Position numbers and translations under genes: made by a program
The notes under the pieces: model-generated
Database searches by the model: none
Told to the model about the DNA's origin: nothing
Seen by the model: the letters and a program-made list of their open reading frames with translations, nothing else
In this document: piece by piece, positions 1 to 8,523 of the stretch
How positions within the stretch are numbered: the stretch's first letter is position 1
Layout of the letters: the number at the start of each line of letters is the position of its first letter
From: Marinomonas posidonica_A
Lineage (GTDB): Bacteria > Pseudomonadota > Gammaproteobacteria > Pseudomonadales > Marinomonadaceae
Reading direction: 5' to 3'
NCBI RefSeq assembly: GCF_043643765.1
Contig: NZ_JBHZSP010000003.1
Location: forward strand, 186,001 to 250,000
DNA: 64,000 nt

Positions 1-360
1 AATACCGTAATCTTCCCACGCTTCGGTTAACCAGCCAGAAAAGGCTTCGGCGCTGCGTGAAGAAACGGACTTGTAAGTGACAACCGGTTTGTCTGAGGCC
101 AGATGAAGACGTTTTGACCAAGCTCTTGGGTCGTGAGTTTCCATGAAAGGGAATGGGCGTGGCTTATCGATGCGACTGGTCTCGTCTTGGATGTCATAGA
201 CAATCAAGCCGTCTACATCAATGTCGGCTAATCGGTTTAGCAATTTAGCGCTGATTTCTTGTAGTTGCTCTTCTTGCACAGAGGATTTCGGTGGTGTCGT
301 ACCGATAAAATAGACGCCTCTGCTTGCGTCCTGAAACTTTCTTGCCAATTCCGATTTCAT
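1..360 (-). CDS. Methylenetetrahydrofolate reductase-like protein, N-terminal part (runs off the window)
   Basis: The first 120 residues of a minus-strand protein are visible; it starts at the ATG read from 360-358 and continues past base 1. The N-terminus has FIGTTPPK followed by a helix rich in Gln/Glu and then VDGLIVYDIQDE. This resembles the first strand and following segment of the MTHFR TIM barrel (compare FEFFPPK in MetF), where the flavoprotein reduces methylene-THF to methyl-THF. It is a divergent, MetF-like protein rather than a clear metF orthologue, so no symbol is given. The gene diverges from the DUF1285 gene. Only about a third of the expected length can be seen, so the assignment rests on the N-terminal pattern alone. 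Confidence 0.5.
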   Translation of the reverse strand, partial: MKSELARKFQDASRGVYFIGTTPPKSSVQEEQLQEISAKLLNRLADIDVDGLIVYDIQDETSRIDKPRPFPFMETHDPRAWSKRLHLASDKPVVTYKSVSSRSAEAFSGWLTEAWEDYGI

Positions 361-526
361 AATGTCACACTCTTATTCTGTGAGGCGGGGTTTAGGCCTC
401 TACCTTGATTCAATAAGGTTATTCTATCAGTGAATGATTTTCACGGCTTCCATATGAAATTGAATAATATTGAAGTTAAAGTGAGGTGGGCTAATTTGTT
501 GGCCCCATTATGAGGGGATTGTGGTC
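361..526. promoter_or_regulatory. Divergent intergenic region between the MTHFR-like and DUF1285 genes
   Basis: These 166 bases separate two divergently transcribed genes and should hold both promoters. The sequence is AT-rich around 410-480. A GAGGGG ribosome site at 512-517 serves the gene on the right. No operator was recognised. Confidence 0.4.
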
Positions 527-1060
527 ATGATTGACTTAAAACAGTTGCCGGATAACAAGGGTTTACCACCGGTACACCAATGGCAGCCGGATTTTTGTGG
601 TGATATGGACATGTTGATTAAGGCTAATGGTGATTGGATTCATGAGGGTGGGAAAATTCATCGTCCAGCGATGGTGAAAATGTTCAGTCGGATTTTATGG
701 CAAGAAGCGGGGGAACATTTTTTGGTGACCCCTGTGGAGAAGGTACGTATTCAAGTTGAGGACGCGCCTTTTCTGGTCACTCAGTGGCGTCGTATTGAAA
801 CGACAGCAGGGTGGGCTTATGAGTTTACCACTTCCACAGAGGATGTGCTGGTGTTAGGTGAAAACACAGACCTTTGGTTGGCAGACTTTCATGGTGAGCA
901 GCGGCCTTACCTTGGTATGCGATATGGTATGAAGGCCTTAATGGGGCGCTCGGTATTTTATCATCTGATGGAATGTTTGGAGCCTGTCACCGTCGGAGAA
1001 GAAAGTGGCCTAGGCTTGATCAGTGCCGGGAAATCTTATCTATTAATGCAAGATGAATAA
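527..1060 (+). CDS. DUF1285 domain-containing protein
   Basis: A 177-residue cytoplasmic protein that matches the DUF1285 family (COG3816) along its length: an N-terminal segment ending in DFCGDMDMLI, a central GDWIHEGGKIHRP stretch typical of the family, then a second beta-rich half with VTPVEKVRIQVED. No enzymatic role is established for the family. The ATG at 527 was preferred over the GTG at 521 because GAGGGG at 512-517 lies nine bases upstream of it, against three for the GTG. It has no signal peptide or membrane segment. The helicase gene follows 86 bases downstream on the same strand. Confidence 0.8.
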   Translation: MIDLKQLPDNKGLPPVHQWQPDFCGDMDMLIKANGDWIHEGGKIHRPAMVKMFSRILWQEAGEHFLVTPVEKVRIQVEDAPFLVTQWRRIETTAGWAYEFTTSTEDVLVLGENTDLWLADFHGEQRPYLGMRYGMKALMGRSVFYHLMECLEPVTVGEESGLGLISAGKSYLLMQDE

Positions 1061-1146
1061 GGTATTTTTCTTTGTCTGAGTTATAATCACGACAATTCAG
1101 AAATTGACCCATTAGGGGTTATCTAGCAGACGTATTGAGGTGTTTT

Positions 1147-2484
1147 TTGTTATTCGAAGATTTTGGTTTTGATAATCGTATTTTAAAGTCCATTGGTCAC
1201 CTTGGTTTTGATGAGGCGACGGAAATTCAAGCACGTGCGATTCCTGAAGCCATGGCTGGTCGTGATTTATTGGCCTCTTCGAAAACCGGTTCTGGTAAGA
1301 CGTTAGCTTATATTTTGCCTGCCTTGCACCGAGTATACAAAAAGAAAGCCTTGTCGCGTCGTGATCCTCGTGTGGTTATTCTGGTGCCGACGCGAGAATT
1401 GGCCAAGCAAGTTTTTGGGCAGTTACGTTTGCTATTAGCGGGCAGCCGTTTAACGTCTGTGCTGATTTTGGGGGGGGAAAACTTCAATGATCAGCATAAG
1501 TCATTACAAAAAGATCCGCATTTCATTGTGGCGACGCCGGGGCGATTAGTTGACCATTTGAAACAGCGCCATGTGTATCTGGAAGGCTTGGAATTATTGA
1601 TCCTTGATGAAGCGGATCGCATGCTGGATTTAGGCTTTGCGGATGCGATGAGAGCGATTAACAATGCGGCTAGTCATCGTCAGCGCCAGACCTTGTTCTT
1701 CTCGGCAACGTTGGATAATACTGATGTCAATGAGATGGCCGCGGAATTGCTAAAAGAGCCTTCTCGTGTGGCGATTGGTCAAGGTTACGATGAACACAAA
1801 GACATCGAGCAGCACGTGTTATTGTGTGATCATTTGGATCATAAGCAAGCTTTGCTGAAACACTTATTGTCAGAACAAAGCATCAAGCAAGCCATTATTT
1901 TTACGGCAACCAAGGCCGATACTGTGCGCTTAGCTGAGTTGGTTGCTGAATGGGGAATGACCACACAGGCATTGAATGGCGATTTGTCGCAAAGCGCGCG
2001 TAATAAGACCATGGAGAGTTTTGCTAAAGGTCAATTTAACGTCTTAGTCAGTACGGATTTGGCTTCCCGTGGTTTAGACATTGCCAGTGTGTCGCATGTC
2101 TTTAACTTCGATTTACCAAAACAAGCGGAAGAGTTTGTTCACCGTACGGGCCGTACGGGTCGAGCTGGCTTTAAGGGCGATGCGTATTCTTTGGTTGGGC
2201 CAAAAGATTGGTTGAATTTTAAAGCGATTGAAGCCTTCCTACAAAAAACCTTTTCACTTGAAAGCGTGGAAGGTCTGGAAGCGAAGTTTAAAGGCTTAGT
2301 GCCACCCAAACCCAAGAAGACCAATGCGACAGTTAAAAAGGATTCTAAAGCGCCTCGTAAAGCGTCTCAAAAGAAAAAGTCAGCGCCCGCGAAGAGGCGT
2401 TTTCATGAAGACCGTCAAGATGGTTTTGAGGCCTTTAAGTTGCCTGTGAAGCGAACGAAATCGCCGTTGTCCGATGAAGAGTAA
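1147..2484 (+). CDS. DEAD-box ATP-dependent RNA helicase (SrmB/RhlE-like)
   Basis: All DEAD-box motifs are present in order: the Q motif region (GFDEATEIQARAIP), Walker A SSKTGSGKT, PTREL, TPGR, DEAD, SAT, then in the second RecA lobe IIFTATK, STDLASRGLDI and HRTGRTGRAG. A basic tail of about 60 residues rich in Lys/Arg (KKKSAPAKRR) follows the core and probably binds RNA. The family unwinds short RNA duplexes in ribosome assembly or RNA decay. The TTG at 1147 is taken as start because GAGG at 1137-1140 sits six bases before it and the protein then begins MLFEDFGF, typical of the family; an upstream TTG at 1135 would add four residues. Which paralogue (srmB, rhlE or other) cannot be decided here. 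Confidence 0.88.
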   Translation: MLFEDFGFDNRILKSIGHLGFDEATEIQARAIPEAMAGRDLLASSKTGSGKTLAYILPALHRVYKKKALSRRDPRVVILVPTRELAKQVFGQLRLLLAGSRLTSVLILGGENFNDQHKSLQKDPHFIVATPGRLVDHLKQRHVYLEGLELLILDEADRMLDLGFADAMRAINNAASHRQRQTLFFSATLDNTDVNEMAAELLKEPSRVAIGQGYDEHKDIEQHVLLCDHLDHKQALLKHLLSEQSIKQAIIFTATKADTVRLAELVAEWGMTTQALNGDLSQSARNKTMESFAKGQFNVLVSTDLASRGLDIASVSHVFNFDLPKQAEEFVHRTGRTGRAGFKGDAYSLVGPKDWLNFKAIEAFLQKTFSLESVEGLEAKFKGLVPPKPKKTNATVKKDSKAPRKASQKKKSAPAKRRFHEDRQDGFEAFKLPVKRTKSPLSDEE

Positions 2485-2586
2485 ATGATAACGAATGTTA
2501 TTTATAATGAATCAAAAAAATCGCATGATATTGATCTAACGGTGATCTATATTCACATTACGAATTGATTCTATGGAGAAGAGCTT

Positions 2587-3483
2587 ATTAATCGTTTACC
2601 CCCATTAAATTCATTAAGGTGTTTTGAATCGGCTGCTCGTCATGGCAGCTTTAATAAAGCGGCCAAGGAGTTGTCCGTTACACCTTCTGCGATTAGTCAC
2701 CAAATTAAAGGCCTTGAAGGCTTTTTAGGGATTGAATTATTCCGTCGGACTAAGCGCAAAGTTATTTTAACGGAAGCTGGGGAGTCTTATCTAAAACCCA
2801 TCAAGAGCATTTTTGAGCAACTAGAAAGTGCTACATCCGAATTAAAGAGCCAGCAGAAATCTGGTTCCTTGAGATTGGCGGTGGCACCGGCTTTCTTGAC
2901 GCGTTGGTTAATGCCGAGAATGGAAAGCTTTCAAGAAAGCTATCCAGACATTGAAATTGAGATCAGTTCTTCAACGGGATTGGTGGATTTTTCAGCGAAT
3001 GACATTGATATGGCGGTGTATTTTGGTAGTGGTGAATGGGAAGGCATTGAAGCTCATTATTTACGCCCTTCAAGATTGGCACCGGTTTGTAATCCGCGCT
3101 TGATTAAGCCTGATCGTCCGATTAACAAACCAGATGACATGCGTTTTTATCCTTTGTTACACGTGACAAAACGAAAAGACGAATGGAATGATTGGCTTAA
3201 ACAGCACGATCTAGACCCAAATCAATTCCGCCGGGGGTTGATGTTTTCCAGTGGTTCTTTAACGGCAGGTGCGGCGGCTCAAGGCTTAGGTATTTCTTTG
3301 TCCGATCCTGAATTGGTGATGCCGGAAATTGTCGATGGTACTTTGCGGGTCTTGTTTGATCAGCATTTAATAACCGATAAAGCCTTTTATTTAGTGTATG
3401 AAAAACGACGTTCTGTGACCCCAGCCATGTTGGCGTTTAAGGAATGGATTATCGAAAAAATGGTGGTTGAGGATGAAGGCTAA
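2587..3483 (+). CDS. LysR-family transcriptional regulator (GcvA-like), apparent ATT start
   Basis: A 298-residue LysR regulator with an N-terminal winged helix (FNKAAKELSVTPSAISHQIK) and a substrate-binding domain. The N-terminus (I)NRLPPLNSLRCFESAARHGSF is what GcvA-type regulators have after their initiator Met, but the codon at the Met position is ATT (2587-2589). Between the in-frame stop TGA at 2566-2568 and a TTG at 2671 there is no ATG, GTG, TTG or CTG. Starting at the TTG would delete the first helix of the DNA-binding domain. A GGAG at 2575-2578 lies eight bases before the ATT, as expected for a true start. The target genes are unknown; ppnP lies just downstream. Confidence 0.82.
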   Translation: MNRLPPLNSLRCFESAARHGSFNKAAKELSVTPSAISHQIKGLEGFLGIELFRRTKRKVILTEAGESYLKPIKSIFEQLESATSELKSQQKSGSLRLAVAPAFLTRWLMPRMESFQESYPDIEIEISSSTGLVDFSANDIDMAVYFGSGEWEGIEAHYLRPSRLAPVCNPRLIKPDRPINKPDDMRFYPLLHVTKRKDEWNDWLKQHDLDPNQFRRGLMFSSGSLTAGAAAQGLGISLSDPELVMPEIVDGTLRVLFDQHLITDKAFYLVYEKRRSVTPAMLAFKEWIIEKMVVEDEG

Positions 3484-3531
3484 AGCCAGAACCTTTTCAG
3501 TTATTTTAGTATGTTGAAATGAGAGAAAGAT

Positions 3532-3822
3532 ATGAGTAAGGCGTTAACGGTAAACAGTTATTTTGACGATCAAGTGAAATCAATTGCCTTGGATAATGCG
3601 GAAGGTATGTCTACAGTTGGTGTGATGCAAATTGGTGAGTACGAGTTTGGCACTAGCCAGCGTGAGTACATGACGGTTGTGTCGGGGAGTTTGACGGTAA
3701 AGTTACCAGGTGAGTCGGATTGGCAAACCTTTACCAAAAACCAAACCTTTATCGTCGAAGCCAATCAAAGCTTTGGTGTTAAAGTGACAGAAGTCACTGC
3801 TTATCATTGTCGCTACGAATAA
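3532..3822 (+). CDS. ppnP: Pyrimidine/purine nucleoside phosphorylase
   Basis: This 96-residue protein matches PpnP (formerly YaiE, DUF1255), a small single-domain cupin that phosphorolyses a broad range of nucleosides to the free base and ribose-1-phosphate. Length is normal for the family. Diagnostic segments include GVMQIGEYEFGTSQREYMTV near the middle, the strand VVSGSLTVKLPG, and the C-terminal CRYE. The protein is cytoplasmic with no signal sequence. The start ATG at 3532 follows a GAGAGAAAG ribosome site. It lies 48 bases after the LysR gene on the same strand and is closed by a strong terminator. Confidence 0.9.
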   Translation: MSKALTVNSYFDDQVKSIALDNAEGMSTVGVMQIGEYEFGTSQREYMTVVSGSLTVKLPGESDWQTFTKNQTFIVEANQSFGVKVTEVTAYHCRYE

Positions 3823-3845
3823 AAGTTAAGCCTAATAAAGGTCGC

Positions 3846-3882
3846 AAAAAAAGGCTGATTCCGAATGGAATCAGCCTTTTTT
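3846..3882 (+). terminator. Intrinsic terminator after ppnP (bidirectional)
   Basis: Arms GGCTGATTCC (3853-3862) and GGAATCAGCC (3867-3876) are separated by GAAT, with an A-run on the left and six T on the right. The symmetry lets it serve both ppnP and the convergent mltD. Confidence 0.93.
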
Positions 3883-3923
3883 AATAGTAATGTCGACGCT
3901 CAGTTTAGTGGCTGTCGTTGCGA

Positions 3924-5612
3924 CTAGTTACCAGCCACCACATTGATCATCAGAGTAACGCGGTCACCCGGTTGGACGTATTTTTTGCTGCCCACTCTAG
4001 GGTTCCAGTCGCGAATGTCATTCACGGAGACTTTGAACTTATTTGCTACTTTCGCTAAGGAGTCACCTGAGCGAATGGTATAGACCACTTTTTTCATGAC
4101 GCTGCGTTGCGCCGTTTGAGATTTTTTAGGTTCTAACCAAACTACCAGTTTTTTACCTGGCATGAGTGGGTCGCCTAAGCCCATACCATTCCAACGTGCT
4201 AAGGTTTTGCTGGTGGTGCCGTACTTGTTGGCTATCAGCCACAAGCTATCACCTGAATTCACCGTGTAGTTGATTTTGATTTTGTTACGATTAGGCGCTC
4301 TGGATTGCTTAGCAAGCAAGCGTTGGTGAGAGCTTAAGGTGTAACTTTCAATGTCATTACCCGCCACTGGAATCATCAACTCTTGACCAACTCGAATCAA
4401 CGACGATGAAATTTTGTTAACGCTCTGTAGAACGTTCACTGTGGTGTTGTGTTGTTTTGCCACAAGCAACAAATTGTCGCCTGCTTTCACTGTATAACGA
4501 ACCCAGGTGACACGTTCTTTATTTGGTATTTCGGCCAGTTTGGTGCGGAAGTTTTTTGCTTTGCTCACTGGAATTAATAGGCGATGAGGGCCATCTGGTG
4601 ACGTTGCCCATTGGTTGAAGCCTGGGTTAAGCAAATACACTTCATCAATGCTGATGTCTGCCATTTGGGCCGCTTGCGCAAGGTCAAGCTGACCACCTAT
4701 ATTGACGACATCAAAGTAAGGCTTGTTAGGAATAAAGTACGTTTCATAATTGTACTTTTCCGGATGTTTGATGATTTTGGCTAGGGCAATCAGCTTTGGT
4801 ACGTAAGCACGTGTTTCTCGTGGCAGATCCAAAGACCAGAAGTCGGTAGGTTTGCCTGCGCGTTTGTTCTTACGAATTGCACGCATTACCGTACCTTCGC
4901 CAGAATTGTAAGAGGCTAGGGCATGTAGCCAGTTGCCATCAAACATTTTGTGTAGACGAGTTAGGTAAGCAATGGCGGCCTGGGTGGAGCCAATGATGTC
5001 ACGACGTCCGTCATACCACCAAGTTTGGTCCAAGCCATACATTTGACCGGTTGATGGAATAAATTGCCACGGGCCGGAAGCGCGTCCATGACTGTAACCA
5101 AATGGGTCAAAGCCACTTTCAACAATCGGCAGTAGGGCAATTTCGGTTGGAATGCCTGCTTTTTCTAACTCATCGACAATGTAGTACAAATAGCGCTCGC
5201 CTCGTTTAGACACTCGATCTAAATAGCGAGGGTGTGAGCTGTACCAACGAAGCTGTGAAGACAGACGTGGGCGGTCGATGTCTAAATTCAGCTGATAGCC
5301 AGCTCGAACGCGGTCCCAAATATCTTCTGGTTCTTTCGGCTCATTCGCCACAATGACAATGTCATCGGCTTCTTCTACTTCGATAATGTCATCGTCTGTC
5401 GCAGCGGCGAGCTCTTCTGTTGTTGCTTCATCGACATTTACTGTCGGAACCGTATCTATGATGCCGATGTGTTCGGGACTGGCTTCAACCACTTGTGCTT
5501 CTTCTGTGGTTTCAAGGTCGTCAGATGCGTTGCTTGTTTCGACCTTAGAGACCGTTTGGCACGCCGTTAGGAGTAGGCTTGTTAAACAAACCCATAATAA
5601 TTTATATGTCAT
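3924..5612 (-). CDS. mltD: Membrane-bound lytic murein transglycosylase D
   Basis: A 562-residue lipoprotein: the signal peptide ends in the lipobox LLTAC at residues 14-18. An acidic linker of about 80 residues precedes a family-1 lytic transglycosylase domain (about 110-300) with the catalytic Glu in LPIVESGFDP, and the accessory motifs ASGPWQFIPSTG and ALASYNSGEG. Three LysM repeats follow, each beginning YTV/YTI with SGD or AGD, in the last third of the protein. The enzyme cleaves peptidoglycan glycan strands to 1,6-anhydro products from the inner face of the outer membrane. It neighbours gloB as in E. coli. Three LysM modules are one more than in the E. coli protein. Confidence 0.95.
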   Translation of the reverse strand: MTYKLLWVCLTSLLLTACQTVSKVETSNASDDLETTEEAQVVEASPEHIGIIDTVPTVNVDEATTEELAAATDDDIIEVEEADDIVIVANEPKEPEDIWDRVRAGYQLNLDIDRPRLSSQLRWYSSHPRYLDRVSKRGERYLYYIVDELEKAGIPTEIALLPIVESGFDPFGYSHGRASGPWQFIPSTGQMYGLDQTWWYDGRRDIIGSTQAAIAYLTRLHKMFDGNWLHALASYNSGEGTVMRAIRKNKRAGKPTDFWSLDLPRETRAYVPKLIALAKIIKHPEKYNYETYFIPNKPYFDVVNIGGQLDLAQAAQMADISIDEVYLLNPGFNQWATSPDGPHRLLIPVSKAKNFRTKLAEIPNKERVTWVRYTVKAGDNLLLVAKQHNTTVNVLQSVNKISSSLIRVGQELMIPVAGNDIESYTLSSHQRLLAKQSRAPNRNKIKINYTVNSGDSLWLIANKYGTTSKTLARWNGMGLGDPLMPGKKLVVWLEPKKSQTAQRSVMKKVVYTIRSGDSLAKVANKFKVSVNDIRDWNPRVGSKKYVQPGDRVTLMINVVAGN

Positions 5613-5667
5613 GAAGGGTCACAAAATTGAGTAAAGTTTGGCCATTTTATCGAGCTGAATATTCAGG

Positions 5668-6441
5668 TCAACTAAAACTGTCTTTTGCTCGCCTTACTTG
5701 ACTGAAAGCGGCGCTCGGTTGACTGGCTACTTCTTCGTTAAGTTGCTGTGCCGCTTGAACTTTTACGGCCTTTATATGGGAACGTAAAAATGGATTGGTT
5801 TTTTTCTCTAATTTAAGATTGCTCGGTAAGGTGACTTGCTTTTGTTGGCGTAACGTTTGACAAGTTAGGTTCGCCTCTAACAGGCTTTGGTTTTGTGGCT
5901 CAAGAGACACAGCAAAGCGATAATTTGCAAGGGTATATTCGTGCGTACAATAGACCAGAGTATCATCCGGTAACGCTGAGATTTTCTGCATTGCTATTAA
6001 CATTTGCTCCGCAGTGCCTTCCATGATACGCCCGCAGCCACCTCGGAAAAGGGTATCGCCGCTGAACAGTATAGGGGCGGGTTGTTCACTGAAATAACAC
6101 AGATGATCCAGTGTGTGTCCTGGTGTTTCTAAGATGCGAAACGATCGCTCAAAAATGTTAACTTGGTCGTCTTCAGCCAGTGGGTGCGTAATCAGATGGG
6201 TTAAATGAGCGGGACCAAAAACCGGACATTGAAACGTTTCTTTTAGCTCAGCTACGCCACCTGTGTGGTCTTTATGATGGTGGGTGATCAGGATGCCAGC
6301 CAATTGTTTATCGTGTTGTTGGCAGTAATTTAACACGACATTGGCATCACCTGGGTCAACCGCCCAGATGAGGGAGGTATCATTGTGGCGGATTATCCAG
6401 ATATAATTGTCTTGAAAGGCTGGAAGCGGAAAAATAATCAT
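5668..6441 (-). CDS. gloB: Hydroxyacylglutathione hydrolase (glyoxalase II)
   Basis: A 257-residue metallo-beta-lactamase-fold enzyme carrying the binuclear zinc motif THHHKDHTGG, then GHTLDH, the FSGDTLFRGGCGR block and the late CTHEYT motif, all in glyoxalase II order. It hydrolyses S-lactoylglutathione to D-lactate and glutathione, completing methylglyoxal detoxification in the cytoplasm. Length is standard. The C-terminal FLRSHIKAV and a Phe/Arg-rich end also match. It diverges from the methyltransferase gene and lies upstream of mltD on the same strand, so gloB-mltD may be co-transcribed. Confidence 0.95.
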   Translation of the reverse strand: MIIFPLPAFQDNYIWIIRHNDTSLIWAVDPGDANVVLNYCQQHDKQLAGILITHHHKDHTGGVAELKETFQCPVFGPAHLTHLITHPLAEDDQVNIFERSFRILETPGHTLDHLCYFSEQPAPILFSGDTLFRGGCGRIMEGTAEQMLIAMQKISALPDDTLVYCTHEYTLANYRFAVSLEPQNQSLLEANLTCQTLRQQKQVTLPSNLKLEKKTNPFLRSHIKAVKVQAAQQLNEEVASQPSAAFSQVRRAKDSFS

Positions 6442-6529
6442 AAACTTTCTACTTTAATAAGAAGTCGATGTAAATCATGGCGTATCAAAGTTGGACTGGC
6501 GTCATGACGCGATAAAGAGATTTCATTGT

Positions 6530-7270
6530 ATGTTGGATGATCAATCAAGACAATTGTTTCAAAACTGGTATGAAACGCCGCTTGGGGTGGATTTATTACA
6601 GTGTGAGTTACAGCAGATTGAAGCGGAATTGGACCTGGCCATTGGCTATTATTTGGTGTGCCAATCGCCTTTAAAACAGTTTTCCATAAAGCATGATCGA
6701 TTGCGTGAAAGCTTGTTAATCGCGCCAACGCTGGAGCTGGGGGCGTCGGTTAACACTGTGGTGGCAAAAGCCTCTGAGTTGCCGTTTGAATCAGATGGCG
6801 TGGATGTGCATGTGTTTCACCATACGCTTGATGTGTCTTCTAGTCCCCACGATGATTTGCGTGAAGCTGCACGGACCTTACTGCCAAGCGGCAAGATAGT
6901 GATTGTTGGTTTTAACCCATGGAGTTGGTGGGGGATCAGAAGAGTATGTTCCAAGCGTGTCAAAGCGCCTTGGTGTGGACGTTTTATCCGCTATCAAAGA
7001 CTGGAAGACTGGTTGAAAGTGGCGGGGTTGACTCTTGAGAGTAAGCATTTTATTTACTATGAGCCGCCACTTCAAAGTGCGAAATGGCGTAGTCGTTTTA
7101 ACTGGTTAAATCGTTTGTTTAAAACATTGAAATTACCCTTTGGCGGGGTGTATGTGATGACCGCTACCAAGCATGTGAAACGTAATATTCCCTTAAGACC
7201 TCGTTGGTCAAGAGCGCGAGTGCGTGTTCCGCCATTAACCAAACCAACCGCAAAAGAGATAAAAGAGTGA
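6530..7270 (+). CDS. SAM-dependent methyltransferase (YafS-like, class I)
   Basis: A 246-residue protein with the later half of a type-11 Rossmann methyltransferase: after ELGASVNTVVAKASELPFESDGVDVHVFHHTLD comes DLREAARTLLPSGKIVIVGFNPWSWWGIRR, the usual loop that follows motif III. The position between gloB and rnhA matches yafS of E. coli, whose substrate is not known. The ATG at 6530 is preferred over an upstream TTG at 6491 because the family N-terminus (MLDDQSRQLFQNWYETPLG) begins there. Its stop codon overlaps the GTG start of rnhA, so the two are translationally coupled. Confidence 0.82.
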   Translation: MLDDQSRQLFQNWYETPLGVDLLQCELQQIEAELDLAIGYYLVCQSPLKQFSIKHDRLRESLLIAPTLELGASVNTVVAKASELPFESDGVDVHVFHHTLDVSSSPHDDLREAARTLLPSGKIVIVGFNPWSWWGIRRVCSKRVKAPWCGRFIRYQRLEDWLKVAGLTLESKHFIYYEPPLQSAKWRSRFNWLNRLFKTLKLPFGGVYVMTATKHVKRNIPLRPRWSRARVRVPPLTKPTAKEIKE

Positions 7271-7707
7271 AAGAAGTTGTAATTTATACCGATGGTGCGT
7301 GTAAAGGTAATCCCGGCATAGGTGGTTGGGGCGCTTGGCTGACCTTTGGGGGTCATGAGAAGCGTTTGTGTGGTGGCGAGCGTGACACGACCAATAATCG
7401 AATGGAATTAATGGGCGCCATCGAAGGCCTGAAAGCATTAAAAGAAGCTTGTGAAGTCACTCTGTATACAGACTCCTCTTATGTTCAAAAAGGCATCACG
7501 CAATGGCTTTCAGGATGGAAAAAGAAGGGGTGGATGACGGCTTCAAAGCAACCGGTCAAAAACAAAGACCTATGGCAGGCACTGGATGATGCTTGTCAAA
7601 AGCATCAGGTGACTTGGAAATGGGTCAAAGGTCATGCTGGTATTGAAGGTAACGAGATTGCTGATCAATTGGCGAATCAAGGCATTGAGGAGTTGAGGGC
7701 GCAATAA
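7267..7707 (+). CDS. rnhA: Ribonuclease HI
   Basis: A 146-residue RNase HI that cleaves the RNA strand of RNA-DNA hybrids. The catalytic acidic residues are in place: Asp in YTDGACKGNPG, Glu in NNRMELMGA, Asp in LYTDSSYVQKGI and Asp in GNEIADQLAN, with the loop His in VKGHAGIEGN. A basic protrusion (SGWKKKGW) is kept. The GTG at 7267 is chosen as start because it gives the standard N-terminus (MKEVVIYTDG) and overlaps the upstream stop as GTGA. The next gene, dnaQ, begins within the stop as TAATG, so three genes form a coupled operon. Confidence 0.96.
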   Translation: MKEVVIYTDGACKGNPGIGGWGAWLTFGGHEKRLCGGERDTTNNRMELMGAIEGLKALKEACEVTLYTDSSYVQKGITQWLSGWKKKGWMTASKQPVKNKDLWQALDDACQKHQVTWKWVKGHAGIEGNEIADQLANQGIEELRAQ

Positions 7708-8423
7708 TGAGACAAGTCATACTGGATACTGAAACAACGGGTATTGATCCGAAACAAGGTCATAGAATTATTGAAATTGGTTGTGTGGAAATGGTGGGGC
7801 GCAAGCTGACTAAAAATCATTTTCATGTTTACATCAACCCCGATCGTGAAATCGAAGAAGAAGCGTTTCGAGTTCACGGAATCAGTAATGAATTCTTAGC
7901 CGATAAACCCAGGTTCCATCAGGTCGCACAAGAATTTTTCGAGTTTATTAAAGGTGCAGAATTAATCATTCACAATGCGCCGTTTGATATAGGTTTTATC
8001 AACCATGAGTTTGCTTTACTTGGGGCAGGTTACCCGAAAGTTGCAGAGGTTTGTGGTGTCTTCGATAGCTTGGTTTATGCTCGTAAAAAGCATCCAGGTC
8101 AAAAAAATAATCTAGATGCCCTGTGTAAACGTTACGGCATTGATAATTCCCATCGTGATTTACACGGAGCCTTATTGGATTCGGAAATCCTAGCTGATGT
8201 GTATTTATTGATGACGGGGGGCCAAACCAGCCTTGGGTTGGCCAATAATTCGGATTCAGACTCAAGTGAAGAAGGCGATGCGGGTGAAATTCGCCGTTTA
8301 TCCCCTGAACGACCAGCGTTAAAAGTGATTCGTGCCAGTGAAGAAGAGTTACAGGCACACGAAGAGCGTCTGGATTTGATTGAGAAGAAAGCAGGGCAAG
8401 CCTTGTGGCGAGCGAATCAATAA
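7707..8423 (+). CDS. dnaQ: DNA polymerase III epsilon subunit (3'-5' proofreading exonuclease)
   Basis: A 238-residue DEDDh exonuclease. Exo I is ILDTETTG near residue 7, Exo II includes IIHNAPFDIGFI, and Exo III is HRDLHGALLDSEILADVYL. The C-terminal region after about residue 185 is the flexible segment that binds the polymerase alpha subunit. It edits misincorporated nucleotides in the replicative polymerase core. The ATG overlaps the rnhA stop by one base. The E. coli order rnhA-dnaQ is divergent, whereas here the two are in tandem in one operon. Confidence 0.95.
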   Translation: MRQVILDTETTGIDPKQGHRIIEIGCVEMVGRKLTKNHFHVYINPDREIEEEAFRVHGISNEFLADKPRFHQVAQEFFEFIKGAELIIHNAPFDIGFINHEFALLGAGYPKVAEVCGVFDSLVYARKKHPGQKNNLDALCKRYGIDNSHRDLHGALLDSEILADVYLLMTGGQTSLGLANNSDSDSSEEGDAGEIRRLSPERPALKVIRASEEELQAHEERLDLIEKKAGQALWRANQ

Positions 8424-8450
8424 GCCCAATAAAGAATCCGATGATGTCAT

Positions 8451-8500
8451 AAAAATGCCCGCTTACTTAGGCCTAAATTCAGGGGTAAGCGGGCATTTTT
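8451..8500 (+). terminator. Bidirectional terminator between dnaQ and nhaB
   Basis: AAAAATGCCCGCTTAC (8451-8466) pairs with GTAAGCGGGCATTTTT (8485-8500). The loop itself contains the palindrome TTAGGCCTAA. The genes on both sides converge here. Confidence 0.92.
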
Positions 8501-8523
8501 GTATCAAGCGCTTGCTGATTTGA

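Noticed and set aside
2485..2512. A Fur-box-like stretch (GATAACGAATGTTAT) after the helicase gene
   Set aside because: Only a five-base inverted repeat with a four-base spacer and poor match to the 19-base Fur consensus; no iron gene adjoins it.
5353..5634. Ser/Thr-rich plus-strand frame opposite the start of mltD
   Set aside because: It is the complement of the acidic, low-complexity linker of MltD; the repeated codons explain the open frame.
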